Origin: Gaiellasilicea sp039914895
Lineage (GTDB): Bacteria > Actinomycetota > Thermoleophilia > Gaiellales > Gaiellaceae
Direction: 5' to 3'
Length of the DNA stretch: 8,677 nucleotides
Assembly: GCA_039914895.1 (NCBI GenBank)
Contig: JBDSOJ010000050.1
Location: 1 to 8,677 of the forward strand
Positions 1-5,846 of this stretch are shown piece by piece. The translations under genes and the position numbers were made by a program. Below the pieces are notes generated by a model. It searched no databases, had not been told where the DNA came from, and saw only the letters and a list, made by a program, of their open reading frames with translations. Position 1 is the stretch's first letter. Each line of letters starts with the position of its first letter.

Positions 1-434
1 GCTCGTGCCCGTGGTGGGCGTGCACGACGGCGTGTCCCTTGCCGCGTGCGATCAGCCAGCGGTTGACCGGGAACGCGACCGCGCCGGCGATCAGGAGCGC
101 AGCTGCGAGGCTGCCCCAGAAGAGCACGTTCGTCAGGCCGGCCTCCATCGCACCGGGGATCGAGAGCATGATCGCGTTGTCGACGATCTCCATCACCGCG
201 ATCGAGATCGTGTCCGCGGCGAGTGCGACGGGCACAGCGGCGGCAAGCGCGATGCCGGAACGCAGCAGCGGCAGCATCGTCAACGAGTAGCCGAAGATGA
301 ACGCGAGCACGACCGCGAGCGCGATCGTCTGAAAGTCGCCCCAGCCGAGCGCCGTGCCGATGATCATCCCGAGCACCTCGCCGATCGCGCAGCCGGTGAG
401 GCAGTGCGCTAAAGGCGACGCGATTCAGATTCAC
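1..434 (-). CDS. DUF4396 family membrane protein, partial, with apparent 5' frameshift
   Basis: The minus strand from about 406 down to 1 encodes an open, hydrophobic protein that leaves the window. It begins with HCLTGCAIGE, has about four membrane segments, includes the polar stretch DTISIAVMEIVDNAIML, and continues through NRWLIARGKGHAVVHAHHGHE. This pattern is typical of the short DUF4396 proteins as I recall the family. The function is unknown; the His/Cys pair at the start and the His-rich stretch suggest metal binding (inference). There is no start codon in this frame before HC. A GTG at 434-432, placed just after a good promoter, opens VNLNRVAFSA, which resembles the expected N-terminus but is out of frame by one base. 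So either a one-base surplus (or two-base loss) lies between 404 and 434, or translation begins at an internal codon. The family call is fairly firm and the exact start is uncertain. Confidence 0.72.
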   Translation of the reverse strand, partial: MNLNRVAFSALPHRLRDRRGARDDHRHGARLGRLSDDRARGRARVHLRLLVDDAAAAAFRHRACRRCARRTRRGHDLDRGDGDRRQRDHALDPRCDGGRPDERALLGQPRSCAPDRRRGRVPGQPLADRTRQGTRRRARPPRAR

Positions 435-470
435 GGCGCTGACTATATACCCCCATGGGGTAATCGTCAA
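432..470 (-). promoter_or_regulatory. Promoter with CsoR-like operator for the DUF4396 gene
   Basis: Read on the minus strand: -35 TTGACG (470-465), a 17-base spacer, -10 TATAGT (447-442), then 7 bases to a GTG (434-432), so the transcript is predicted to begin at or next to the start codon. The spacer holds the inverted repeat TACCCC-AT-GGGGGTA (462-448; perfect core CCCCATGGGG at 451-460). C-tract/G-tract repeats flanked by TA are typical operators of the CsoR/RcnR family of copper, nickel or formaldehyde sensors, which repress by covering the promoter. The -35 overlaps the stop codon of the upstream fadD gene. Promoter assignment is strong; the identity of the regulator is inference because no sensor gene is in the window. 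Confidence 0.7.
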
Positions 471-2257
471 ACGCCGGCAGCCTGGTTCAGCGTCTCGCCG
501 CCGTAGAGCTCGTCGAGCTCGGCACCGAAGTGCTGCGCGACGACGCGGCGCTTCAACTTCAGGGTCGGCGTCAGCTCGTCGTAGTCCATCGTGAAGTCGC
601 GCGGCAGGATCGCGAAGCGCTTGATCTGCTCGTAGCGGGAGCGGTCGGCGTTGACGCCGTCGACGATCCCCTGCACGAGCTCCCGCACCTCGCCGGCCTG
701 TGCGAGGCTCTGCATGTCCGTCGGCAGCCCACGCTCCGCGGCCCACGCGGGTAGCGCCTCCTGATCGAGGGTGATCAGCGCCGCGATGTAGGGCTGCCGG
801 TCGCCGACGACCATCGCCTGCGAGACGAACTTCGAGGCCTTGAGGTCGTTCTCGAGGTTCTGCGGCGCGACGTTCTTGCCGCCGGCGGTGACGATGATGT
901 CCTTCTTGCGGTCGGTGATGATGATGAAGCCGTCCTCGTCGATCTCCGCGATGTCACCGCTGCGCAGCCAGCCATCGGCGCCGAGCACCTCCGCGGTCGC
1001 CTCGGGGTCCTTGAAATAGCCCTGGAAGACGGTGTCGCTCCTGATCAGCAGCTCGCCGTCGTCCGCCACCTTCACCTCGGTGCCCGGCAGCGCTCGCCCG
1101 ACCGTGCCGAACCGGTAGGCCTCGTGGGTGTTCGTCGACGCCGCCGTCGTGCACTCGGTGAGGCCGTAGCCCTCGAGGAGCAGGATGTCGATCGCGTGGA
1201 AGAACTCCGCGATCTCCGCTGAGAGCGGCGCGCCGCCGGAGATTGCCAGCCGCAGCCTGCCGCCGAGGCGCTCCTTCACCTTCGAGAAGACGAGCTTGTC
1301 CGCGACACGGTGCTGTGCCATGAGCCCGATCGGCACCGGCTTACCGGCACGGCGGAGCGCGCCGACGCGGTGGCCGACTCGTAGCGCCCAGTCGATCAAC
1401 TTCCGTTTCGCGCCGGTCTCGGCGTCGAGCTTGGCGACGACCGCGGTGTGAATCTTCTCGTAGACGCGAGGCACGCTCGGGAAGACGGTCGGCTTCACCG
1501 CCGGCAGCGCCGCGGCGGCCTGCAGCGGATCGGGCAGGAAGGCGATCGCGTAGCCGACATAGGCGCCCGAGAGGTGCATCAGCCGGCCGAAGTTGTGGGC
1601 GAGCGGGAGGTAGAGGAGCATCGTGTCGTCCGGCCCGGTGTAGCTCGGCAGGTCGTCGACGACTGCGACCATCGCGTAGTAGTTGCGATGCGAGATCATG
1701 CAACCCTTCGGCGGCCCGGTCGTGCCGGACGTGTAGATGTAGGTGAAGAGGTCGTCCTCCTCGATCTGCTCGCCCGCCTCGCGCAGCGCGTTCGGGTGCT
1801 CGGCCGCATGGGCCCGGCCGCGTGCAGCCAGGTCATCGAGATCCGTGTAGGCGAGGACGTGCCGGAGCCGCGGGATCACGCCGCGCACCGACTCGACCTT
1901 CGCGCGCTGCGTCTCGTCCTCGCAGAGCACGCCGATCGACTCCGAGTGCTCGAGGATGTAGCCGGCGTCCCTTGGCGAGCTGTTGGCGTAGATCGCGGCG
2001 CCGATCGCGCCGATCGAGCCGAGCGCGAAGTCGAAGAGCGCCCACTCGACGCGACTCGAGCCGAGGATCGCGAACGCGTCGCCCTTGCGGACGCCGAGCG
2101 AGAGCAGCCCGTTCGCGTAGCCCTCGACGCGCTCCGCGGCCTCCGCCCAGGAGAGCGGGCGCCACTCCTCGCCGTCCTGAATCAGGTACGCCGGCGTCGT
2201 CCGCTGCTCGGCGATCGCGTCGCGCCAGAGCCGCTCGATCGTTCGCTTCTCGATCAT
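467..2257 (-). CDS. fadD: Long-chain acyl-CoA synthetase (AMP-forming), FadD15-like
   Basis: It activates fatty acids: acid + ATP gives acyl-AMP, then acyl-CoA, feeding beta-oxidation or lipid synthesis; cytosolic or membrane-associated. At 596 aa it matches the size of actinobacterial FadD15-type enzymes. Visible signatures are the ATP-binding loop YTSGTTGPPKG (about residues 175-185), SGGAPLSAE (about 340-348), GYGLTE (about 363-368), the GWLRSGD aspartate motif (about 429-435), the hinge and linker DRKKDIIVTAGGKNV (about 449-463), and a C-terminal TPTLKLKRR with the conserved lysine region. Start choice: GTG at 2266 would add three residues but has no ribosome site, while ATG at 2257 lies 7 bases after a -10-like TAAAGT, which suits a leaderless mRNA. 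The gene is divergent from ku. Substrate chain length cannot be read from the sequence. Confidence 0.93.
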   Translation of the reverse strand: MIEKRTIERLWRDAIAEQRTTPAYLIQDGEEWRPLSWAEAAERVEGYANGLLSLGVRKGDAFAILGSSRVEWALFDFALGSIGAIGAAIYANSSPRDAGYILEHSESIGVLCEDETQRAKVESVRGVIPRLRHVLAYTDLDDLAARGRAHAAEHPNALREAGEQIEEDDLFTYIYTSGTTGPPKGCMISHRNYYAMVAVVDDLPSYTGPDDTMLLYLPLAHNFGRLMHLSGAYVGYAIAFLPDPLQAAAALPAVKPTVFPSVPRVYEKIHTAVVAKLDAETGAKRKLIDWALRVGHRVGALRRAGKPVPIGLMAQHRVADKLVFSKVKERLGGRLRLAISGGAPLSAEIAEFFHAIDILLLEGYGLTECTTAASTNTHEAYRFGTVGRALPGTEVKVADDGELLIRSDTVFQGYFKDPEATAEVLGADGWLRSGDIAEIDEDGFIIITDRKKDIIVTAGGKNVAPQNLENDLKASKFVSQAMVVGDRQPYIAALITLDQEALPAWAAERGLPTDMQSLAQAGEVRELVQGIVDGVNADRSRYEQIKRFAILPRDFTMDYDELTPTLKLKRRVVAQHFGAELDELYGGETLNQAAGV

Positions 2258-2270
2258 GTCCCTCACTTTA
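2258..2270 (-). promoter_or_regulatory. Predicted -10 element and leaderless start of fadD
   Basis: On the minus strand TAAAGT (2270-2265) is followed by 7 bases and ATG (2257-2255). No convincing -35 is visible 16-18 bases upstream (TTTCCG at best). The spacing predicts transcription starting at the ATG, and it is the main reason to prefer this start over the GTG at 2266, which lies inside the element. Confidence 0.45.
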
Positions 2271-2315
2271 GGGTGAAGGGATGCCGCCGGAAAGGGCGAA
2301 TCGGTTCGGTCCCTC

Positions 2316-2331
2316 TACACTGGCAGGCTAG
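2316..2331 (+). promoter_or_regulatory. Predicted -10 element of ku
   Basis: TACACT (2316-2321) lies 10 bases before the ku ATG at 2332, giving at most a leader of a few bases. A weak GGCAGG precedes the ATG by 4 bases and could serve as a poor ribosome site. No clear -35 is seen. Confidence 0.35.
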
Positions 2332-3186
2332 ATGCGCACGACCTGGAACGGCTCGATCAGCTTCGGACTCGTCTCGATCCCCGTGGGCCTCGCCCCGGCG
2401 ACCAAGCCCGCCGCGCGCGCGTCGGACGTGTCCTTCCGGATGCTCCACCGCGAATGCGGCACGCCGATCAAGCAGAAGCGGTACTGCCCGGTCCACGAGC
2501 GCGACCTCGGCCCCGACGAGATCGTCAAAGGCTGGGAGGTCGCAAAGGGTCAGTTCGTGATCGTCGAGGACGAGGAGATCGAGGCGCTGACGAATCGCGA
2601 CGACTCGCGCTCGATCGAGATCAGCCGTTTCGTCGACGCCTCGCAGGTCGACCCGATCTTCTTCGACCGCACCTACTTCCTCGTACCGGCCCAGGCGGCC
2701 GCTGCGCGCCGGCCCTACGTGCTGCTCCTGAACGCGATGCACGAGAGCGGGATGGCGGCGCTCGGCCGGTTCGTGCAGCAGGGGAAGGAGAAGCTCTGCC
2801 TGATCCGGCCGAAGGACGGCGCGCTCGCGCTCGAGACGCTCTTCCTCGCGGCCGATGTCTACTCGCAGGCGGAGATCGAGGAGGCGGTCGAGGAGACGAC
2901 GGTGAAGAAGCCGGAGCTCGCGCTCGCCCAGCAGGTGATCGCGAGCCTCGCCGGCGACTTCGATCCGTCGGAACTCGAGAGCGACTACCGGCGCGACCTG
3001 AAGACGCTGCTCGAGGCGAAGCTCGCCGGCGAGGAGATCGCCGTGCCCGAGCCGGTCGCGGAGACGCCTGCGGTCGACCTGATGGAGGCGCTCCGCCGCA
3101 GCGTCGAGGAGGCCAAGCAGGCGAAGCAGCCGACGAAGAAGCCGGCGGCCAAGTCCGCTGCGCGGCGCAAGACCGCCGCCCGCTAA
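2332..3186 (+). CDS. ku: Non-homologous end joining protein Ku
   Basis: Bacterial Ku forms a homodimeric ring on double-strand DNA ends and recruits the ligase LigD. The 284-aa product starts with the conserved TTWNGSISFGLVSIPVGL (residues 3-20), has the Cys pair in CGTPIKQKRYCP (42-53), the GWE/FVIVEDEEIEAL region (67-85) and the bridge-region IEISRFVDASQVDPIFFDRTY (about 95-115). Length and order match the single-domain bacterial Ku family. After about residue 240 it ends in a linker and a Lys/Ala/Arg-rich tail (KQAKQPTKKPAAKSAARRKTAAR), the type of basic tail that aids DNA threading in other Ku proteins. No ligD is in the window. Oddly, the last codons, encoding ARRKTAA, share 15 identical bases with the repeat family just downstream, so the tail may have been shaped by that repeat. 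Confidence 0.96.
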   Translation: MRTTWNGSISFGLVSIPVGLAPATKPAARASDVSFRMLHRECGTPIKQKRYCPVHERDLGPDEIVKGWEVAKGQFVIVEDEEIEALTNRDDSRSIEISRFVDASQVDPIFFDRTYFLVPAQAAAARRPYVLLLNAMHESGMAALGRFVQQGKEKLCLIRPKDGALALETLFLAADVYSQAEIEEAVEETTVKKPELALAQQVIASLAGDFDPSELESDYRRDLKTLLEAKLAGEEIAVPEPVAETPAVDLMEALRRSVEEAKQAKQPTKKPAAKSAARRKTAAR

Positions 3187-3200
3187 GGCTGCGGGCCGCT

Positions 3201-3265
3201 GGCCGCGAAGCGGCCCTTCAGGGGTCTTGCGCGCTCGGAATCCGCTCCTGCGGATTCCGAGCGCG
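3201..3265 (+). repeat. Palindromic repeat copy 1
   Basis: Hairpin A is at 3201-3215. Hairpin B is at 3230-3265 with 16-bp perfect arms (CGCGCTCGGAATCCGC and its complement) around loop TCCT. This is the longest perfect stem of the three copies. The linker reads CTTCAGGGG where copies 2 and 3 read CTTTAGGGG. Confidence 0.88.
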
Positions 3266-3323
3266 TGCGGCAAAGTTGGGTCTTGGGCGCTCGCGCAAGA
3301 CTGCGGTGCGCTCAACGGCTACT

Positions 3324-3385
3324 GGCCGCGAAGCGGCCCTTTAGGGGTCTTGCGCGCTCGGAATCCGCTCCTGCGGATTCCGAGC
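3324..3385 (+). repeat. Palindromic repeat copy 2
   Basis: Hairpin A is at 3324-3338. Hairpin B has arms 3356-3368 and 3373-3385 with loop TCCT. The outer GTCTTGCGC (3347-3355) pairs with GCGCAAGAC (3393-3401) across a 7-base bulge (TTGCGCG, 3386-3392). Confidence 0.88.
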
Positions 3386-3421
3386 TTGCGCGGCGCAAGA
3401 CTGCGGCGCTCAACGGCTACT

Positions 3422-3483
3422 GGCCGCGAATCGGCCCTTTAGGGGTCTCGCGCGCTCGGAATCCGCCCCTGCGGATTCCGAGC
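3422..3483 (+). repeat. Palindromic repeat copy 3
   Basis: Hairpin A is at 3422-3436, with one stem base changed (GAATCGGCC instead of GAAGCGGCC). Hairpin B has arms 3454-3466 and 3471-3483 with loop CCCT instead of TCCT. It stops 14 bases before the stop codon of the 56-aa gene on the other strand. Confidence 0.88.
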
Positions 3484-3497
3484 TTGCGCGGCAAAAA

Positions 3498-3668
3498 TCA
3501 GTGAGCCTGCGGCATCGCCCCGAGCGCTTCCAGCTGCGCCGCGAAGAGTGTCTTGTCGATCTTGCCCTGGTAGATCGGCACGCCTTCCGCGATGCACACC
3601 CGAATCACTTCCTGCCGGTCGATGCCGAGCTCCTTTGAAAGCTCATCGGGCGTCAGGTGATTTGCCAC
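3498..3668 (-). CDS. 56-aa small protein with helix-turn-helix-like sequence
   Basis: I do not recognise a named family. The product starts MANHLTPDELSKELG and continues IDRQEVIRVCIAEGVPIYQGKIDKTLF, ending in AMPQAH. The pattern LTPDELSKELGIDRQEVIRVCIAEGVP (two short helices with ELGI at the turn) resembles helix-turn-helix or IF2-N-like modules in which a protein binds DNA or RNA, but that is inference. The start is well supported: GTG at 3668-3666 is preceded by AGGAGG (3681-3676) with a 7-base gap. A longer reading from 3695 would pass through this ribosome site and is less likely. It is the only gene in the window with a full Shine-Dalgarno sequence, and its leader contains a strong hairpin. 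One cysteine (residue 25) is present, and there is no signal peptide or membrane segment. Confidence 0.75.
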   Translation of the reverse strand: MANHLTPDELSKELGIDRQEVIRVCIAEGVPIYQGKIDKTLFAAQLEALGAMPQAH

Positions 3669-3675
3669 TGGTCTG

Positions 3676-3681
3676 CCTCCT
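3676..3681 (-). promoter_or_regulatory. Shine-Dalgarno site of the 56-aa gene
   Basis: AGGAGG on the minus strand, 7 bases before GTG at 3668. It decides the start over the upstream in-frame ATG at 3695 and contrasts with the leaderless-looking neighbours. Confidence 0.8.
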
Positions 3682-3700
3682 CCGTCTCGCGGCAATGAAA

Positions 3701-3740
3701 GAGCCCGCTGGGCGCAAGGTTGCTGCGCTCAGGCGGGCTC
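3701..3740 (-). promoter_or_regulatory. Strong hairpin in the leader of the 56-aa gene, terminator-like
   Basis: The arms GAGCCCGC (3701-3708) and GCGGGCTC (3733-3740) are perfect complements, with a second inner pairing GCGCA (3712-3716) / TGCGC (3724-3728). Read in the minus direction the hairpin is followed at once by TTTCATT, which looks like a short intrinsic terminator, then by the ribosome site 20 bases later. It could attenuate the 56-aa gene, stop antisense transcription from the cupin side, or be a diverged relative of the repeats at 3201-3483, since it also contains GGCGCAAG and TGCGCTCA. The structure is certain; the role is inferred. Confidence 0.6.
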
Positions 3741-3811
3741 GGACACGCTCGCTCGTTTGTCGCGGGAATCAACGGGGCCGCGTCCCCACAGTCGCCATGG
3801 TCATCGGAGGA

Positions 3812-3823
3812 TACTTTGCCCGG
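3812..3823 (+). promoter_or_regulatory. Predicted -10 element and leaderless start of the hydrolase
   Basis: TACTTT (3812-3817) is 6 bases before ATG 3824. GGAGG at 3806-3810 is 13 bases from that ATG, too far for a good ribosome site. No clear -35. The element favours ATG 3824 over the in-frame ATG 3797. Confidence 0.42.
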
Positions 3824-4660
3824 ATGACGGTTGCAACGAACCTCGAGACCAGAGTCGCCGGTGGAGTCGAGTACCACGTCGGCGGCGAGGGCGAGCCGCT
3901 GCTGCTCCTCCACGGGCTCGGCGGTGCCTCCGAGAACTGGGTCGAGGTGCTGCCGGAGCTCGTACAGAGGTACCGCGTGCTCGCGGTCGACCTGCCCGGC
4001 CATGCCGGCTCGCGGGCGCTCGCGCGCGGAGCGACGATGGACGACTTCGCTGCTGCCGCCGCCGGTGTGCTCGAGGCGGAGGAAGTGGAGAGCGCGATCG
4101 TCGCGGGTCACTCGTTCGGCGGCCTCGTCTCGCTCAGGCTCGCCCGCAGCCGCCCGGAGCTCGTGCGTGCGCTCCTGCTCGTCGCGCCGGCCGGGATCGC
4201 CACCACCTCGCGGATCGCGGAGGCGACCGTGATCGCCGCGGCGACGATCCGGCCCGGGCGGGCGGTGGCCCGATTCCGACACCGCTGGGCCGACCGGATC
4301 TGGTACCGGCGGGCGCTCTTCCGGCCGTGGTTCGTCTCCGATCCGGTGGCGCTGAGCCCGCGGGCGACGCACGGTCTGCTTGCTGCGCAGACGCGCCACA
4401 CGAACACGCGGGTCGCCGGGCGGGCGATGGTCGCCGACGACCCGCGCCGCGATCTTCCCGGCGTCACCTGTCCGGTCGTGCTCCTCTGGGGCGCCCGCGA
4501 CGCGCAGCTGCCGCTCGCGGACGCGTTCGAGTACGCGCGCCGGCTGCGCGCGAAGCTGCGGCTCGTCGCCGACTGCGGCCATCTCGTGATCGTCGAACGA
4601 CCGCACGCCGTGCTCGACGCGCTCGCTGAGCTCGACCGGCTCTACGCCCTGGCGTCGTAG
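3824..4660 (+). CDS. Alpha/beta-fold hydrolase
   Basis: A 278-aa serine hydrolase of the alpha/beta fold, probably cytosolic; there is no signal peptide. The oxyanion motif HGLGG is at residues 30-34, the nucleophile elbow GHSFGG at 95-100 (Ser97), the acid in LWGARDAQLP (Asp226) and the base in DCGHLVIVERP (His253), so the full triad is present. DLPGHAGS (56-63) is also typical. A cap region between about 125 and 200 is rich in Arg and aromatic residues. Members of this superfamily cleave esters, epoxides, C-C bonds or halides, and the substrate cannot be told here. It points toward the cupin gene and overlaps its 3' end by 19 bases, with no room for a terminator between them. The start at 3824 fits both the homology start and the close -10 element. 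Confidence 0.9.
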   Translation: MTVATNLETRVAGGVEYHVGGEGEPLLLLHGLGGASENWVEVLPELVQRYRVLAVDLPGHAGSRALARGATMDDFAAAAAGVLEAEEVESAIVAGHSFGGLVSLRLARSRPELVRALLLVAPAGIATTSRIAEATVIAAATIRPGRAVARFRHRWADRIWYRRALFRPWFVSDPVALSPRATHGLLAAQTRHTNTRVAGRAMVADDPRRDLPGVTCPVVLLWGARDAQLPLADAFEYARRLRAKLRLVADCGHLVIVERPHAVLDALAELDRLYALAS

Positions 4661-5091
4661 ACGACCGGGGGCTGTGGCGGCTCGGCCTCGGTTCCGGGCG
4701 CCGGGTTCCGCTCCAGGTACTCGATGTCGATCGCCGTCGAGGAGAAGCACGCCGTGTAGACGACGTCGTCCGAGCCGACGTTCCTCGCGCCGTGCGCGAC
4801 CCCGGCCGGGAAGAACGCGACCGAGCGGCCGCTGACGACGCGGGTCTCGTCGCCGAGCCGAAGCTCGACCTCGCCGGACTCGACGACGATCGCCTCGTCG
4901 ATCGTGTGCCGGTGGAGCGGGATCCGCTCGCCGGGCGCGATGCGCTCGAGAATGACGCAGAGATCGGTGACGTAGCTCTCGCTCGAGACGGGATCGACGA
5001 GCGGCCCCGACCACGTCGAGCGCTCTCGGTGGTCGTCGACGTCGCCGGCGTCGGCGAGAGGCACCAGCGGCGGGGTCGGCAGGATCGCCAT
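4642..5091 (-). CDS. Single-domain cupin protein
   Basis: A 149-aa beta-barrel protein. The first cupin motif is GERIPLHRHTIDEAIVVESG (residues 54-73) with the metal ligands His60, His62 and Glu66. The second is GRSVAFFPAGVAHGARNVG (88-106) with ligand His100. All four expected metal ligands are present, so a metal-dependent role (enzyme or small-molecule sensor) is plausible, but the substrate is unknown. The Pro-rich ends (PTPPLVPL at the start, EAEPPQPPVV near the end) are probably flexible. The ATG overlaps the stop of the Nif3-like gene as TGATG, so translation is likely coupled and both come from one mRNA. The 3' end overlaps the convergent hydrolase gene by 19 bases. Confidence 0.88.
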   Translation of the reverse strand: MAILPTPPLVPLADAGDVDDHRERSTWSGPLVDPVSSESYVTDLCVILERIAPGERIPLHRHTIDEAIVVESGEVELRLGDETRVVSGRSVAFFPAGVAHGARNVGSDDVVYTACFSSTAIDIEYLERNPAPGTEAEPPQPPVVYDARA

Positions 5092-5834
5092 CAGACGGGG
5101 TTCTCGATCTCGATGAACTCCCAGTTGAGCCCGAAGCGCTCGGCCAGGCGCTGCGCGAGCGCCTGGACGCCGAGCCGCTCGGTCGCGGCGTGGCCGGCGG
5201 CGACGAAGTGGATCCCGAGCTCGCGCGCGGTCTGCAGGCTCGGCTCCTCGGGCTCGCCGGTCAGGTAGAGGTCGAAGCCCTCGTGCGCCGCGCGGATCAG
5301 CTCCCCGCCGGCGCCACCCGAGCAGATCGCGACGCGCTCGATTCGGTCCGGGCCGTGCGGGAAGACGAGCGGCTCGCGGCCGACGAGCTCGCGGATCCGG
5401 GCGGCGAGAGCGTCGACGCCGGCTGGCTCGCGTAGCCGGCCGCCCTGGCCGACCTCGGCGAACGGCCGCTCGACCTCGACACCCAGCGCGTCCGCGAGCA
5501 GCGCGTTGTTGCCGAGCTCGGGATGCGCGTCGAGCGCGAGGTGGTAGGCGGCGAGGCTCAGGTTTCCCGCGAAGAGCGCCTGCAACCGGCCGCGCTGCCG
5601 CCGGTCGATCCAGACCGGCTCGTTCCGCCAGAAGATGCCGTGGTGGACGATCAGTAGCTGCGCACCCGCCGCGGCAGCGCGTTCGAACAGCTCGCGCGAC
5701 GAGGAGACGCCGCAGGCGAGCTTGCTCACCTCGTCCGCGCCCAGCACCTGGAGACCCGGCGTGCCGTACTCGGGGAAGCGCTCGATCTCGAGCAGCTCGT
5801 CGGCGTAGCGGACGATCTCGTCGCGGTGGGCCAT
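5091..5834 (-). CDS. Nif3-like dinuclear metal centre protein (DUF34/YbgI family)
   Basis: A 247-aa protein of the family whose best known members are hexameric toroids with two metal ions per subunit, variously annotated as GTP cyclohydrolase-like or metal chaperone. Its true role is unsettled. Metal ligands are visible in the expected places: His64-His65 in LIVHHGIFW, Asp102 in ALDAHPELGNN, and His215 and Glu219 in AAGHAATER. The segment YLTGEPEEPS (190-199) is also characteristic. Length matches the short form of the family, without the extra PII-like insert. The start ATG lies 6 bases after a -10-like TAGAAT whose TAG is the stop codon of the MazF-like remnant upstream. It is coupled by TGATG overlap to the metal-binding cupin, a pairing that hints at a shared metal or redox theme (inference). 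Confidence 0.92.
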   Translation of the reverse strand: MAHRDEIVRYADELLEIERFPEYGTPGLQVLGADEVSKLACGVSSSRELFERAAAAGAQLLIVHHGIFWRNEPVWIDRRQRGRLQALFAGNLSLAAYHLALDAHPELGNNALLADALGVEVERPFAEVGQGGRLREPAGVDALAARIRELVGREPLVFPHGPDRIERVAICSGGAGGELIRAAHEGFDLYLTGEPEEPSLQTARELGIHFVAAGHAATERLGVQALAQRLAERFGLNWEFIEIENPV

Positions 5835-5846
5835 GGGGCGATTCTA
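5835..5846 (-). promoter_or_regulatory. Predicted -10 element and leaderless start of the Nif3-like gene
   Basis: Minus-strand TAGAAT (5846-5841), then 6 bases, then ATG 5834. The TAG is also the stop codon of the preceding MazF-like gene. There is no recognisable -35 (TCAGGT at the 17-base position). Confidence 0.45.

Larger units (their letters stand above)
3159..3491. repeat. Cluster of two-hairpin palindromic repeats after ku
   Basis: This 3' gap between ku and the minus-strand 56-aa gene contains no gene. It holds three tandem copies of a composite element: hairpin A (GGCCGC-gaa-GCGGCC), the linker CCCTTTAGGGGTCTTGCGC, hairpin B (GCTCGGAATCCGC-tcct-GCGGATTCCGAGC), then GCGCAAGACTGCGG and CAACGGCTACT leading to the next copy. 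Spacing between copies is 123 then 98 bases. The GTCTTGCGC before hairpin B can also pair with GCGCAAGAC after it, extending the stem with a 7-base bulge. The left edge runs into the end of the ku coding sequence (TGCGCGGCGCAAGAC at 3159-3173). It resembles REP/BIME-type extragenic palindromes in architecture, though I recognise no named family. No T-run follows the hairpins on the plus strand, so they are not textbook intrinsic terminators. Confidence 0.9.

Noticed and set aside
5..412. Plus-strand 135-codon frame at the left edge.
   Set aside because: Asp/Arg/His-rich shadow of the DUF4396 membrane protein on the minus strand.
2263..3315. Long minus-strand open frame opposite ku.
   Set aside because: Low-complexity Arg/Leu-rich shadow of ku caused by high GC; no family features or own start signals.
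3187..3491. CRISPR-like array.
   Set aside because: Only three units, with unequal spacing (123 and 98) and conserved sequence throughout; no unique spacers and no cas genes.
3227..3504. Small plus-strand frames encoding repeated RNPLLRIPS peptides.
   Set aside because: They only translate the palindromic DNA repeats; no ribosome sites or family match.
3701..3740. SAH or SAM riboswitch, suggested by GAGCGCAGCAACC in the leader of the 56-aa gene.
   Set aside because: The surrounding conserved bases and pseudoknot partners of those classes are not recognisable, and the downstream gene has no methionine-cycle link.
3797..3823. In-frame ATG at 3797 as the hydrolase start.
   Set aside because: It lacks a ribosome site, would precede the -10-like TACTTT, and adds residues not expected at the domain start.
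3653..5014. Minus-strand open frame opposite the hydrolase.
   Set aside because: Antisense shadow with biased composition; the hydrolase on plus has a full catalytic triad.
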